A stretch of 64,000 nucleotides of DNA from Orthonyx spaldingii (lineage: Eukaryota > Chordata > Aves > Passeriformes > Orthonychidae), in the NCBI GenBank assembly GCA_013397795.1, contig VZTJ01004198.1:823996-887995 (forward strand). Reading direction: 5' to 3'. The position numbers and the translations under genes are program-made. This document shows, piece after piece, positions 51,255 through 62,999 of this stretch; the first letter of the stretch is position 1, and each line of letters starts with the position of its first letter. The notes beneath the pieces were generated by a model that saw only the letters and a program-made list of their open reading frames with translations, ran no database searches and was not told where the DNA came from.

Positions 51255-52028
51255 ATGCTGCCATTGATTAAAAGCTTTTCTTTATCTGCAGATCTTGTCT
51301 ACAAGAATAGGGAGATCCCAGCTTGCATAAATTGCTGCCAGCCCTTATTTGATTCATTGCCTATGTTCAGTCTTCCTGAAAAAAAATTGCTGTTACGATT
51401 ATTACTTCCCCCACCCACACTGATTTTGAAATGGGATCAATTGGCTACAGTCCAGAGCCTATTTTCTGCTACAGCTGAGCTGGTGTACAACAGCTGGGTG
51501 CTCCTTTTGCTTACCTGTAGAAACAAGTTTGCTGCTCTGAATCCCCACTGGTGCTTGGTGTTTACTGCAGAATCCCAATTCTGGTGCCTTTCAGACAGAG
51601 CTCTGAGCCTGGTGCTTCGGAATGTCTTTCTCTTGGCAATTGTCCTCTCTTGTTTCAGGAAGGTAAAGTTCTCTTTAGTCATAAAGGGGACAGATACAGC
51701 TGGGACAGAAGCTCTGGAGCCCCAATGGGTCAAACACCTAACTATTTTGCCCAAGCTGGGTGCCTATAACAGTTTCAAAAAACTTAAGGGTCTTAGTACT
51801 TTTAGTCTCTGTGCTATTGTAAGCAGACTGTGTATTTGGCTGGATAATTTTTGTATCTCCTTTGGCCTTGTCGTTTTCAGCCTCTTAGTTACTCAGAGAG
51901 ACTTTACCAAGGTTTTTGTATCTGGTCTTACAAATGTAAGACAGAGCTCAAGGGAGATGACATATTTTGGATCTGGTTTAGACTTGGCTTCCCAGGGAAA
52001 CATTTACTGTTATGATTTTACTTTGTAA
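51255..52028 (+). other. Longest open frame in the window (257 residues), coding status doubtful
   Basis: An ATG at 51255 opens a frame that runs to a TAA after 257 codons. The product is rich in Leu, Ser, Phe and Val, with hydrophobic stretches around residues 120-135 and 195-212 that could be read as membrane segments, but no family or motif is recognisable. The plus strand here is T-rich and A-poor, which lowers stop-codon frequency, and antisense and other-frame ORFs of 72-105 codons overlap it. No Kozak-like context, splice signals or nearby promoter stand out. A single-exon gene, a relic of an unassigned retroelement and chance are all possible; I favour chance or relic. Confidence 0.2.
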
Positions 52029-52564
52029 CTCAATACCATTTCTATATTCAGCTCTGAACTCTGCAAATGTTAAGGAGCAAAGCTTTCCTACTTCCCCTAG
52101 AGGTGCAGCATAATTTTATGAACATTGAAGGTAAAGAGTAAAGTACTGAAAAGAATTTAGTGACAAAGTCCATCCTAATCTGGACTCTCTCTGCTAATTT
52201 AATCACTAGACAAAGCCCATCTCTTTCATTCTGTAAGTACCTTCCTGCCATCTGAAATAAACTTCTAACATGCTATGCAGACTGCAGGAGGGAGGAGGAC
52301 AGATGTACTGCAAAATCTGTGGTCTGGAAACATGAGCCTTTGCCTTCTTAACAGTACTCACAAAGGTCTTCTATTCTGTACTCTACCACTTTTGACTTTG
52401 CACATGGACTGTACATGCTAGATTCAATAAGAATTAAATAAAATGTCCAGCTTATGATCTAACTGCATTAGAATTGTCCACCTTATGTGCCACTTCATAG
52501 GTCTCATTTTGAATGTATGTTATTTTTGAAAAAAATCAGAGTCCATTAAAGAGTGATATAGGTT
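52029..52564. other. Non-coding stretch, no gene seen
   Basis: Unique DNA between the long open frame and the CR1 fragment. It contains CTGAAATAAACTTC near 52253, which includes an AATAAA, but no transcript can be inferred from that alone. Confidence 0.45.
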
Positions 52565-52730
52565 TTATACATCTTCATCAATGATCTGAGGAAGAACATG
52601 CACAGGGAAATTTACATGTTTGCATCTGACCTTAAACATTTTTTTCAGATAATCAGATACACCCCTGGTAGTGAAGAAGACCAGAAAGGCCTCACCAAAC
52701 TGACAGAATGGGCAGGTAGGAGGAGGTGGT
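52565..52730 (+). mobile_element. Probable CR1 fragment from the reverse-transcriptase region
   Basis: TTCATCAATGATCTGA (about 52571-52586), then ATGTTTGCATCTGACCTTAAAC and, after a gap, GATACACCCCTGG, GGCCTCACCAAACTGACAGAATGGGCAGG. These correspond in order to the CR1 blocks encoding the F-I-N-D-L and K-F-A-D-D-T-K region of reverse transcriptase and the downstream GACAGGCTGGA...TGGGC block. The copy is short and diverged, with substitutions that destroy the catalytic-region codons, so it is inactive. Confidence 0.6.
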
Positions 52731-55700
52731 TATCAACTCAGCAGTGTTGAAAACATCGGTTTAGACATCAAAGGAATAGCATTTAAGCCCACATTCACAT
52801 TATGCTGGGCTTTGAACAGGCACACACAACCCTTGCCCCCTCCTGCTGCTGTATGAGCCTTGCTGATCTGAGAGACGGAAGGACAGAGTCTCCTGGCCCT
52901 GTATCACTTACTGAGCAGCCCTCATGGTCAGTCTTCCAGGGGGACCCCGTCAAGGCTTTCTTCTGGGATGGTACAGCACAAGGGATTGAAGTCCAGTCCC
53001 AACTTGATGTATCTTCCCCTCATATATCCTGCCATGTTCACTCTGTGCAGTTTTACCGTTATCATTTGCTGCTGTAGGAGAATGGACAGGTGTTGCACAT
53101 ACTGGGTTGATTCATCTTCCCTTACAAATATTATTGTAGAATCCTAAACCAGTCAAGTGTCTATGCAGTGTACAACATAGCATAAAAATACACCAAAAAA
53201 GACTGAATTTTAGACTACTTAGAGAGTTACAAAATGTCAGACAAAAAAAATAAGAGATGCTGTATGACAAGAAAGAGACAAACTAAATCCATATTTACTT
53301 CTTTTGACAGACAGACAAACAACAGTAAAATCATCAGAGACTGTCAACAGTTCCTGTTGTTCATAATAATGACAGTGATCTCATTTTATTCTATTGCCTT
53401 GTCCCTCAGGTTCTAATATACCTTCTTTAAATATAAATTCAAATGACTTGCCAGATGATAGTAGATTGTTTGATGTTGTTAGTAAGTTATTTTTTTGCCT
53501 TGTAAATAATGTACTATTTTTTTCCATGCCCCCTACATGAGATCAACTAAGTGCAATTTGCTTAGCTTTTTCCTTGGATGGCTGATAGCAATCAGGCACT
53601 TTGAACAATCTATGTAGGTCATTGCAAAGCTAATTAATCCTGCTTTTCAGGCTGAAAATTATTTTCAAGGAAATATGTTCTTAAACAGCTGTCCCAATGA
53701 TTTTAAATAGGTTCTAAAAATAAGCACATTTAGTGCCTTACCAGTATATCTAAAAAATAAAATTGATTGAGATTCATTGACAAGACTGAAACAGAAAGCT
53801 GAGGGTTACAATTCTGGCTATCTATTTCCTATGCAAGGGAAGGAAAATTGCAAAGCTAATCAGTTTCTGAATGAGCAGTATAAAAGAAAACCGGTAAAAC
53901 ATGGGAGCAAAGGAAGACAACTGGATTGGTATTTTCTTTCAAGAGGGAAACATTTGAACTTTAGCACCTTAAGGAGGAATTATGTCAATGCAATAGCTTT
54001 GCCAGGCTCAACATGGGAATTTCTTCATCTGTCAAATGCTTTTCTTGGTCTATCTGACTAAATTTTAAAGGTCTGTGGATTCAGAAAGCTATAGAGCTTG
54101 TATTGGATTTTTGGTTTTACACCAGTGCTGGATCACCACTTTTTAATTTCATATTTCAGTGGAGTCTTTTTTTCCCTCAAAGCATTGAGCAGGGTGGCAA
54201 AAGAGAAATTAATCTGTGCACTCCCTCACATGGTTGCTGCAAAACTCTCTCCCTCTGCTGAGATGACAATGGCAGCCTTGCCAAACTGCAGTTTACCCAG
54301 TATTGGTTGCAGTTGCTTGTTGATATGAGACAGTTAATGGCCAAATTCCATGTAAGCAACAGCAACAAGCTGCTTTCCTGTTACAATTCACTTGGCTTAC
54401 TTTTTAGCAGATGCATCAAGGAGAGCAATCAAAGGATTAAACGTGGTCATCAACACATTAATACGTTAGACAACCACCCTAGGAACCAAGATATCGTTCA
54501 ATCTTCATCCAACACAGTATCTCAAACAGCTCTTGAGGGTTGTGTTTCTCATACTGTGCTTTATGCATCACTGGTAGAGTTCAAAACATTGGTCTGTGAA
54601 ATTTGAAAGAAACCACACATATTCCCCGTACTTCCAAGAAAACAGACTTTCATTTCGTAATAAATGAACATTCAAACTTTAGCCTAATTTTAAGTTGCTT
54701 GTAAATGAAGACAATTGTGGGAACACTGTAGAGATGGTCTGTGTTTTTCTTTTCCTCAAAACATCCTTACAGTCTTTCAATTAAATGAAGTTAAGAAACA
54801 TTGGCCTACAGAGTGGATCTGTAGAATCAAGCTGTCAGCAGGAATTACAACACCTGGAAATAAAAGATGTATGTTTCTAGGTCAGACTGTCTGTGGTGTT
54901 GGATTTGCAGATGAAAAATGAGTGTAAAGAGATTTTATATAATGAATGAAACATATCTTTCCTGTCTTCTGACAGTGATTCTCCCCAAAACATTTGTTGG
55001 GGTTACATTCCAAGCTCATAGTTAAACCCAATTCTGAATGCCTTCTTTCTTCTCTCTTCACAATATTGGCAAAGGGAGAGGAAGGGAAGAAAAATTCAGG
55101 GCTATTCCAAGCATCTGTCATCACTAAATAACTTGAGATTTGATCACATATTCCCTGAACTTTAATTTTCACAGTTTGAACTGACAAAAGTTTGATTTCA
55201 CTAGATAATTTTAAGAGGTAAATGAATCTTCTTTTCAAAGTGTATCACATCTGAAAAGTCCCAGTCTTGATTGAAAAAACAACATTGGGGCCTGTTCTAT
55301 CAGAGGGTACTGGACCCTGGCCCTTGCTCCCCATCTCAGATTCTGAGCCCTCAGTCCTTCTTTTCCAGAGCACATTCCTGATGGACATGTTCATGTTGTA
55401 GCTCCCTTTGAGGTGCTATGAGTGCTGGAACCTGTCCATACTCAGCCCTGGTTGAGTGGTGCTTCTGATGAAGGTGGAACCACATAAAGGGGCTTCTGTA
55501 TATTCACAGCTCTCCTCAGGCTAAATCTCTGCATGCCTGCCTACATTCCTAAACCCCTCAGATTTCTGAATCCAGGTTTCATGGTGTCATCTGACCTATG
55601 CTCACAAGTAAAGGCCTAAGCCCATGAGACAGACAGGATTTGAAACAGCTGCAGATGTTTCATCTTTTCTAGACAGGCTGGTTTGTCCTGTCTGCCAGGT

Positions 55701-56879
55701 CACAAACTGGCATTGCACCTCTGCCATTCCTCACTGTTTTGAGTGCTTCAGAGCCCCAGATTTGAGGGGATGCATCATCATGCTTCTTCTTAGACTTGTG
55801 TCAGGTGACTTAAGTGGTCTGAACATTTGATCCACAATTTATAAGAGACTTCATTAAATGCAAGAAGTGTTAATCAAGGAGGGGAGAAAAGCTCTAATAA
55901 GCATTTCAGCATTGCTAATTTGCACAGATGGTTGAATTGGAGGGAATATGCAGAAAGAAAAGATAGATCCTGAACATACTTTGAAACCAATTTTTCACCC
56001 AAATAGAAATAACTTTGTGAAGCAGCCAAATACAAAAGTTTGCTGAGGCAGCAGCACAGAGGCCAGGTTCAGGTGGTAAACAATTGGGTGCCATCGTGAT
56101 GGCAACACACTATTAAGAAAGCTAATGGAAGAGTTTTAAAGAAACAAACATAAAAAGGAGTTTTGTAACTCATATCTCTATCTTCTTCACTCAGCATAAC
56201 CTTGGATTCAGTTTCTAGTGCACTGTGTTTCAAACAGATGCTAGTGGTGAGCAAACCATACTCTCACAAGCAGGACAGAGAGAACATAAACCACTTGTCA
56301 CCCTCCAATATGTATGGTCCCTGAAAAACTCCAGGCTGTTTGAAGGGTTACAATCATGTCTCTTGAAGTAAGTGATATCCAGACATGGGAAGACTCCTAA
56401 CTCTTTATGCTATAAATAGATCAATTTTGTTTTCTTCCTCTATCATAAGACCGGTGAAAGGAATATAATAAGGTGCACGTCTGTAAAACCACTGCAAAAA
56501 CATTTTCTGTCAACTGTAAACATATATTCACTAATTACAATAGAAATGTAAGACTGAAAAAGTCTTCCTGGTCTCAGATATTGTCCTTGTGCTAACCCAA
56601 GTGTCCATATCTTAAGTAGTGCCAAAATCTGGTCTATCTACATCTAGAAAAGAGTTTGGGACTTTTTTCTGTTTTGTGCCTCCCTGACAGTATTAGAACA
56701 TACATATGAATTATACAAAACAATATTCCCTTCTAATTAAAAATCAGTTAAGGTTGCCTCAGGTGGTTATTGATTCAGAAGTTTTTTGTCTCAGTTGAGG
56801 AAGGTGTGGACTGATTTCTGCAGTGGCCTGACAAGCAGGATAAGTGGACTTTGCCAAAAGGATATAGAATTGTTAAACT
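52731..56879. other. Non-coding stretch, no gene seen
   Basis: Unique DNA. Open frames reach 118 codons (minus 54882-55238) and none is recognisable. A GC-richer patch at 55240-55620 might be an old unidentified repeat. No RNA gene or CpG island was seen. Confidence 0.5.
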
Positions 56880-57160
56880 GCAATCACAAATGAGCTGCAG
56901 TTTGAGTTTGTTGCACTAGTCAAGGATTACAATCAGTTCTTAAAGCTTTGAGGTTAATATATGGTTTAGTTACTATTCCAATGTCAGTACACTTGGTATA
57001 CATGGATTTATGTGCAAACACACACACTCTTCTAACTGCACTAAAAATAATTGATTCACGCATTGAGCTTTTTAATCATAGGAACTAGTGATAATTGCAA
57101 GCATCCTAAAGCATATGCCAGCATAATTCCATTGTAATATTAGAGAGGAAAGCCTTATCT
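56880..57160. promoter_or_regulatory. Candidate enhancer-like AT-rich block
   Basis: Repeat-free sequence with several homeodomain-type cores: TAATTGATTC near 57046, TTTAATCATAGG near 57071 and GATAATTGCAAGC near 57090. A short (AC)n run lies at about 57018-57027. Motif clustering suggests a possible regulatory role, but AT-rich DNA yields such cores by chance. Confidence 0.15.
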
Positions 57161-58689
57161 TTTGAAAAGGCAGTAGCAAAATTACTAATGCCTTCTCTAA
57201 GCTAGAGTTTGCCTTACTATAAAAAATTATTAGCAACAATCCAGTAATTGTTTTCTATCTATGAAGTGGGAGTGCTTAGTTTAACAGGACACACAATAAG
57301 GTGCTTAGCAGAAGCTGCTTCAGTGCTTTTGGTGTATTCCTGGAGCACAGACCTGGAAAGTGTAGGTCAGATACCACATTGTGTGAATGAGCTCTTGGTC
57401 TGGGAACAGGACAGACATTTTCTGCTTCTTTAATGTGACACTTGGAACATGCTTTAAAGGAATACTGAAATAGAAGATGGGAGTTCATTGTGTAGGTGAG
57501 AAAAAGCAGAGAATTACAAATGTGGTGAATGGAAAAGGAGCCTGTGGTGTAGGTAGAAGCCAGGCAATGTATGTGACTGGCTACTTCTGTTTTTCTGTTT
57601 CTTCCCTACCTACTGAGCAGCTGGACCATATCTCGGTATAGGCCATCTTTTCTCTCCTTCAGAGTTATGTAAAAAGTTTTCATGTCATGGAAATTATGGC
57701 AGCTATACATTTAATGTACTGTTAACTTCAGGTGATACTATTTGCAGATAGAAGAAGGAATTAAAAGTCACAAATAGTGAGCAAGCATCCCATGAGGAAT
57801 TCTAATATCCCTATTGCAATGAATAATTTCAGCAACTGGACTGTTTGCAGAAACATTACTTTTTAAGTAGGTATTAGAAAATGTCTGTGGAAAATGAGTC
57901 AGAAGGGTCATTATCTTCGCCACAGACCCCCCTTACAGAATTAGTTTCAGCTTTCTGAGAGCAAAAGAAGGCCGTGTGACTTAGTCATCCTACAAAAATT
58001 ACTGGAGAAACTGGATTTTAAATACTGATATCACACATTGAACTGTTAGTGAGCAATCTATAAAACAAAATAGGTCTGGGAATGCTTGCAGGCACTGTAA
58101 TTCAACCCACACTCTTCATTCTCTTCACCTCTTTTATTCTTTTATTGCATTATATTAAACTGAAAGCATAATTTAAGCAATTAAAAGGCAAAATAATTTT
58201 CCTGGCCTAAGAAATTACATTGGTTTCATTAGGCTTGTTAAGTTTTATATCAAAATTTAGTTTTTTAGTATTAGTTTAATATAGAAAGGGTTACATGGAT
58301 TAGAAGGGCTAGCATAAAATCTCCAAAAGATTAAAATATTTACTACTTGACAAAGGCATACATAATCAAGCTGGCACCTCCTTACTACAAATGCATGTTT
58401 GAAAGTTTAGGTTTGGAAAGGTTTTAAAGGATTACTTTTATTAAAATGTCTCAGGCTGCTAGAAATAGACCTCATGGTAGACAAACAGTAAACAAGGTCA
58501 CATACTTCCTTACCTGTTGAATAGGGAAAAGCTTGCCAGATTTCTTTGCCAAAAATCCCCTTTTGTGCCTTTGTTCTAAATAAACCCAAGGCAGCTCATT
58601 GCCAGAGCCTCTCTGCTTCCTGCACCCCCTCCCACTCCAGGCTTAAGTTTCCATTTCTAGAAGCAACAGATAATTGGGGATCTTTTGAA
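57161..58689. other. Non-coding stretch, no gene seen
   Basis: Unique DNA with only 60-70 codon open frames. An AT-rich repeat-free section at 58130-58270 resembles the other enhancer-like blocks, but I can point to no distinctive motif in it. Confidence 0.5.
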
Positions 58690-59070
58690 ATCAAGAATTG
58701 AGTTTTCTATTTTGAGCCATGCTAATAAGGATGAACTGAAATTCTTTCCAGAATTTCACCTCTTCAGCTTAGGAATGAGTAATCAAAATTTGTAATAACG
58801 CCTTGGTTTGTGTTTTATGTTAATGGCTGAAGTGCCTCAACAGCCTTGGGAAAGGAACAGCTTGCTAGTCTAATTGAAGCTGGCAATATTTCCACGTCTT
58901 ATTTCAGCTGGTAGGTACTGTAGCAACCAAGGTCATGTAAGAAAATTTCAGCATATGGTAACAGCTGTGCCTGTGATTGCAATATTTTCTGCAGACGGTT
59001 TATTCATCATTAGATAACAGTCATGATTATTGAGGGACTAATTGGATTTTCAAACAGCTAATCTTAGAGG
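58690..59070. promoter_or_regulatory. Candidate enhancer-like block with three E-boxes and homeodomain cores
   Basis: CAGCTG at 58905-58910, CATATG at 58952-58957 and CAGCTG at 58962-58967 are E-boxes, the last two 10 bp apart (start to start). TAGCAACC at 58921-58928 is an RFX-like half-site. AT cores such as GTCTAATTG, CATTAGATAA and GGACTAATTGG flank them. The block is repeat-free and compositionally complex over about 380 bp. Sites of this kind are typical of neural or muscle enhancers, but this is a motif-based guess. Confidence 0.25.
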
Positions 59071-61085
59071 ATGGAAGAATTACAATAGAAAAGTTTGGTG
59101 TAGCTTAGGGAGTCTCTTTATTCAGCTCCTTGCCAACTCTCAATTTTTTCTTTAATGTAAGAAGATATTTCCTTTCTTTATTTGCTTTCTGCCAAACAAT
59201 TTCATCACCTGCTAGAGAAGCAGTCTCCCTCAGATTTTCTAAATATTGATGTCATCTTTCTGCCACGTATGGTACCACCACCAAAAATCTGAATTTTGTT
59301 TATACCATTTAAATGCCTGGTATGTTGTACAGTTCAACATGTCAGAGTCCTTACTTAGGACAGCCTTGCACATGTTTGTACAAGGTCAAGGAGATCAGAT
59401 GAACAAGTTAATGAATCACAGTACATAGAGAACCAAGCACTGTTCTTCACTTTTAATCATCAGCAAGACACTTTTTCCAAATCACAGCCCTAAACATGCT
59501 TCTGTCCAAAAAAACTAGAAAAAATCTGAGTTATGAGACTGATGCAGATTGTGAGGATCCCAGAACTGTCAGAGGGGAGAGTTCTGGTATGAGAAGTCAG
59601 GCACAGAGGTAATTGGCATGAATGAGTGTTTTAAGATCAAACAGAATTGTTCTTCTCATCATGTGACCCAAATTCCTTCCTGGAAGATGGCAAACCAAAA
59701 TAGGTGTCTTAAAATGCTTTTACGTTTTGTCAAGTCAGGCCATATGACTCTTATATTGATTTAGAAGGAATACTTGAAGACCAAAGTACTACACGGGAGC
59801 ATAGGAAACAGAATCCATTCCTTAGAGGATATGTCTTGGACTCTAATACCAGCATTTTGTCTAACAACAGCAACAATAGTAGGATCAGGCTGTTAAGGGT
59901 TTTCATAAAGATTTAGACTACTCAGTGACATCCTATGTTTAACAATCCATCCAGCACTATTTAAATATACAGTCTCGAAGACTTGTAGCCCATGGTAGTT
60001 CCTGGATGCGGGCTATTAGCTACAAAAACTCATGTACAACTCTTCAGCAATTAAAAAAACCTACCATTTAGTCTTGCTGGATTTCTACATTAAAATATGC
60101 TCTTTTAATTCCTTTCTCTGGAAATATGTATTCTTTTGTTTCAGCTCAACCACAAAAAAGGCTAGACTAAAAGAATACTGATGTCTTACATAATAGAATT
60201 TTTTTCTCTATCTGATCTTTATTCTTTCTAGGCTGATTTTGCAAGTTATTTAAGGACACCTTAAAGTTACAGTGTTCTAGGAGATTGATACAGTGGCCAC
60301 AACTCCAATGTTACGCCTGGGATCTGTGTCATATTAGCAAATACAGGGCATGGCTACTGCAACTCTTTTGAATATGTTATGATCAGCATATTATGTCTCA
60401 TTCAACCACATGCATAAAGTTTTACTCTGGTAATATTACTGAAATGTGTTCTGGACAGTTTAAAGTCATGATAGGCTGAGATCCACTGTGGGAATAAAAG
60501 GCGATATTCCATCCTCCAATCCCCTTCTAATGACAGTAGAATTTTCCTGGGCTTTAATTTTATTGAGTCTCTCTCCTCAGATATGGAAAAGAATGAGACA
60601 TGCTAGTGAATGGGATAAAATCATGCCAAGAACAACAGTCTGAGAAGAGAGACAGAAGAAATTGGCAGTAGCTGGACGATGAAAAGTTTGAGATCTGTAC
60701 CTGAAGAGCAAGTAAAGAACAAAGAGGGACAGGGACTTATGTATAGCCAAGCAATATGTTTAGGCTGGAATAAAAACCTTATTCCCTCATAGGAGTCCCT
60801 TGACACAGCCTGACTAAGGTAGACTCTCCTCACAGACAAGGAGAGCAGGTACCCCAGGGAGATGCACTGGTGAAGGTGTTGCAGTTCTTAGCCTAAATTA
60901 CAATTGTAGGAAGGCAGGTCTGAACACAGAGATATCATTACACAGGGTTCTTCTTTCAAACCTACTTCTATAGATTTTATGAATTAACGTCACTTGACAT
61001 TTGAAACATATTTTTAGGAATAATACATGAGGATACAAAAGGAAATTATTAGAACAAGGGATAAAATTAAGAACTGAGAGTTGTA
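59071..61085. other. Non-coding stretch, no gene seen
   Basis: Unique AT-rich DNA with short open frames only (72 codons at most, minus 60621-60839). No mobile element or RNA gene was recognised. Confidence 0.5.
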
Positions 61086-61245
61086 CTCCACAGTTACTTT
61101 AAGCAGATTACTGAAACCCTGTTTCTTAATTTACTGATCTTGTACAATGAGGATAATCTTTATCCATGGGGTTTTGTGAATGGAATTTGTGAAGTGCTTT
61201 GAGGACTTCTCCATGAAAGTCTTATAATCTGGAATTGCAAAGCTG
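61086..61245 (+). mobile_element. MIR/tRNA-type SINE relic
   Basis: The block order matches the conserved part of MIR-like and related amniote SINEs: ACTTTAAGCAGATTACTG (for CCTTGGGCAAGTCACT), CCCTGTTTCTTAATTTACTGATCTTG, ACAATGAGGATAATC (for AAAATGGGGATAAT), GGGGTTTTGTGAATGG, and TTGTGAAGTGCTTTGAGGAC followed by ATGAAAG. Such copies are ancient and long inactive. The tRNA-derived head with A and B boxes is not visible, so this is the central and 3' portion only. The precise subfamily (MIR or a sauropsid relative) cannot be told by eye. Confidence 0.65.
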
Positions 61246-62374
61246 TATTAAAATGTTTTAGTGTGTCCAAGAAGCAGGTAAAGCAAACATAAAAGCTGCA
61301 AAGTTATGATTTAAAACGTTTATGTAGACTCATTAGTATTCTGAAGCAGTAGTTATAATGCACCAGTGTACATGGATGTCTGTAAGACTTCCATGAAGTC
61401 AAAACCAACCCCAGCACTTAACCACACTGGACTTTCTGCTTTTTTAAATACGTAGTTAGATATTTAATATGTAATTAGATATTATATTAAAATACAATGC
61501 ACTCAGCAGTGTACACTGAGTATCTTTTCTGTTTAATGTCTTGTTTCCATTATTCTACTACAGTACCATCATACTTAGCACTGTTGAACTTTAAATTATC
61601 TTGAAAGATACAAAAACCTAAGAGCTTTAAAGAATTCATGTTATTTACCTGATAACATTTAAAACTTACAAACAAGGTGCTACCAGTGTTACAGCTTATT
61701 ATTTTGTGTTCCTATTTTACAACAGATAATTCTTATTGCAGATTCTTTGTATATTATGTCTATCAGTTGTGTGTTAGCTAGTTTGTTGAAAAACCAAATT
61801 GATACTTGCTTTGCACAACTTCCTTCTTTGAATCTTAATATAAACATATATTGTGACAAGTAAACAAGTATAATGTCCCTTTAACTGTGTAGCTAACCTT
61901 TGTGTGAAGAATTACAGGGGTAAAAAAATCCATTGCCACACTAGCAACTTTGCTTCAGAAGTTACTTGCTTCATTTATTAAAAAAATGAAAACAGGTTCC
62001 TGTGTGTTCATCTGACTTCATCTTCCAACTTCTGAACAGTTATGACTTTTTCTGCCCACCACCTCATGCAAGTACTGAGCACCACTGTGGTGCTACATCT
62101 GAGACACCCCTGTCTTCCCAGAAGCTCACCCTGTGTCCACTGCCACATGCATGTAAGCCAGTTTCTGCAGCCTTGTAACCATGGCAATTGCTGGTAGGCC
62201 TGAGAAAAGAAGCCCTTCCAGAGGGCAGGTTATGTTCACACGGATTCAGCATCCTACTAACTTAGTTATCCAGCAGCAAGTGCAACCAGCTTCTACCTCT
62301 CTGTTTGTGAAAGAGGACGAAAGGCTTCCCTGTCCTGGGTATACATGCTCTACTTCTACAGCTCTCATGCATGG
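61246..62374. other. Non-coding stretch, no gene seen
   Basis: AT-rich unique DNA, with a small duplicated AT segment at 61449-61487 and a GC-richer part just before the CR1 insertion at 62375. The 147-codon frame starting at 62181 runs across that boundary into the CR1, so it is not a gene. Confidence 0.55.
61449..61487 (+). repeat. Tandem duplication, about 2 x 19 bp, AT-rich
   Basis: TACGTAGTTAGATATTTAA is followed by a diverged copy beginning TATGTAATTAGATATTA. Low-complexity local duplication. Confidence 0.75.
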
Positions 62375-62999
62375 AAAAGGTGAAAAGGACCCAGGTATCC
62401 TGCTGGACACCAAATTGAACGTGAGTGAGCCCTTGCCACAGAAAAGGCTGACAAATATCCTGAGCTCATTGCATTGCCAGCAGGTTGAGGGAGGTGACCC
62501 TTCTCTGCTACTCAGCACTGGTGTGGCCACACCTGGAGTGCTGTGCCCAGTTCTGGGCTCCTCAGTACAAGAGAGACATGGACACACTGTAAAGAGCTCA
62601 AGAAAGGCCCACAAAGGAGATTAAAGGTTAAACAGAGCTTCTCCGTTATGAGGGAAGACTGAGAGAGATGGGAGGGACTGTTCAGCCTGGAGAAGAGGAG
62701 GTTTGAGGGGGATCTTATCAATCTATATAAATGCTTGAAGTATGGTACAAAGAAAACACTGTCAGGATCTTTTCAGTGGTGCCCAGTGACAAGATTAAAA
62801 AAGAGGAAACACTTTTTTACTGTGAGGATGGCTGAGCACTAGTACAGGTTGTTCAGGGAAGTTATGGATTCTGCCATCTTGGAGGTATTCAAAATCTGTC
62901 TGCACATGGTTTAAGGGGGTTGAGCAGGGGGTTTGGAACAGATGAACTCCAGAGGGTCCTTCCAACCTTAGCCATTCTGTGATGTCTGATCTGTGATTT
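62375..62999 (+). mobile_element. CR1 LINE, 5'-truncated, youngest copy in the window (avian type)
   Basis: About 625 bp aligning by eye along the 3' part of avian CR1. Landmarks are CTGCTGGACACCAA and ATTGAACGTGAG (62400-62425), CATTGCCAGCAGGTTGAGGGAGGTGA (62470-62498), CTACTCAGC, GGCCACACCTGGAGTGCTGTG, CAGTTCTGGGCTCCTCAGTACAAGAGAGACATGG (to about 62581), TTCAGCCTGGAGAAG, GGGGATCTTATCAATCTATATAAATG, TTTTCAGTGGTGCCCAGTGACA, TTTACTGTGAGG and CTCCAGAGGGTCCTTCCAACC. It ends in CATTCTGTGATGTCTGATCTGTGAT (62973-62997). The part up to about 62720 encodes the C-terminal end of the reverse-transcriptase ORF, now broken by substitutions and indels, and the rest is 3' UTR. The element is 5'-truncated and cannot retrotranspose. 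Confidence 0.95.

Noticed and set aside
50940..52260. Possible solo LTR around the longest open frame
   Set aside because: No matching terminal TG/CA inverted ends, target-site duplication or clear promoter/poly(A) arrangement could be identified by eye.
55240..55620. GC-richer patch suspected to be an old mobile element
   Set aside because: I could not match any CR1, SINE or LTR landmark in order, nor find TG...CA ends with flanking duplications.
62181..62624. 147-codon plus-strand and 122-codon minus-strand frames
   Set aside because: They run across the 5' boundary of the CR1 insertion at about 62375 and are mostly CR1 sequence, in the antisense direction for the second. Neither continues a reverse-transcriptase frame properly.
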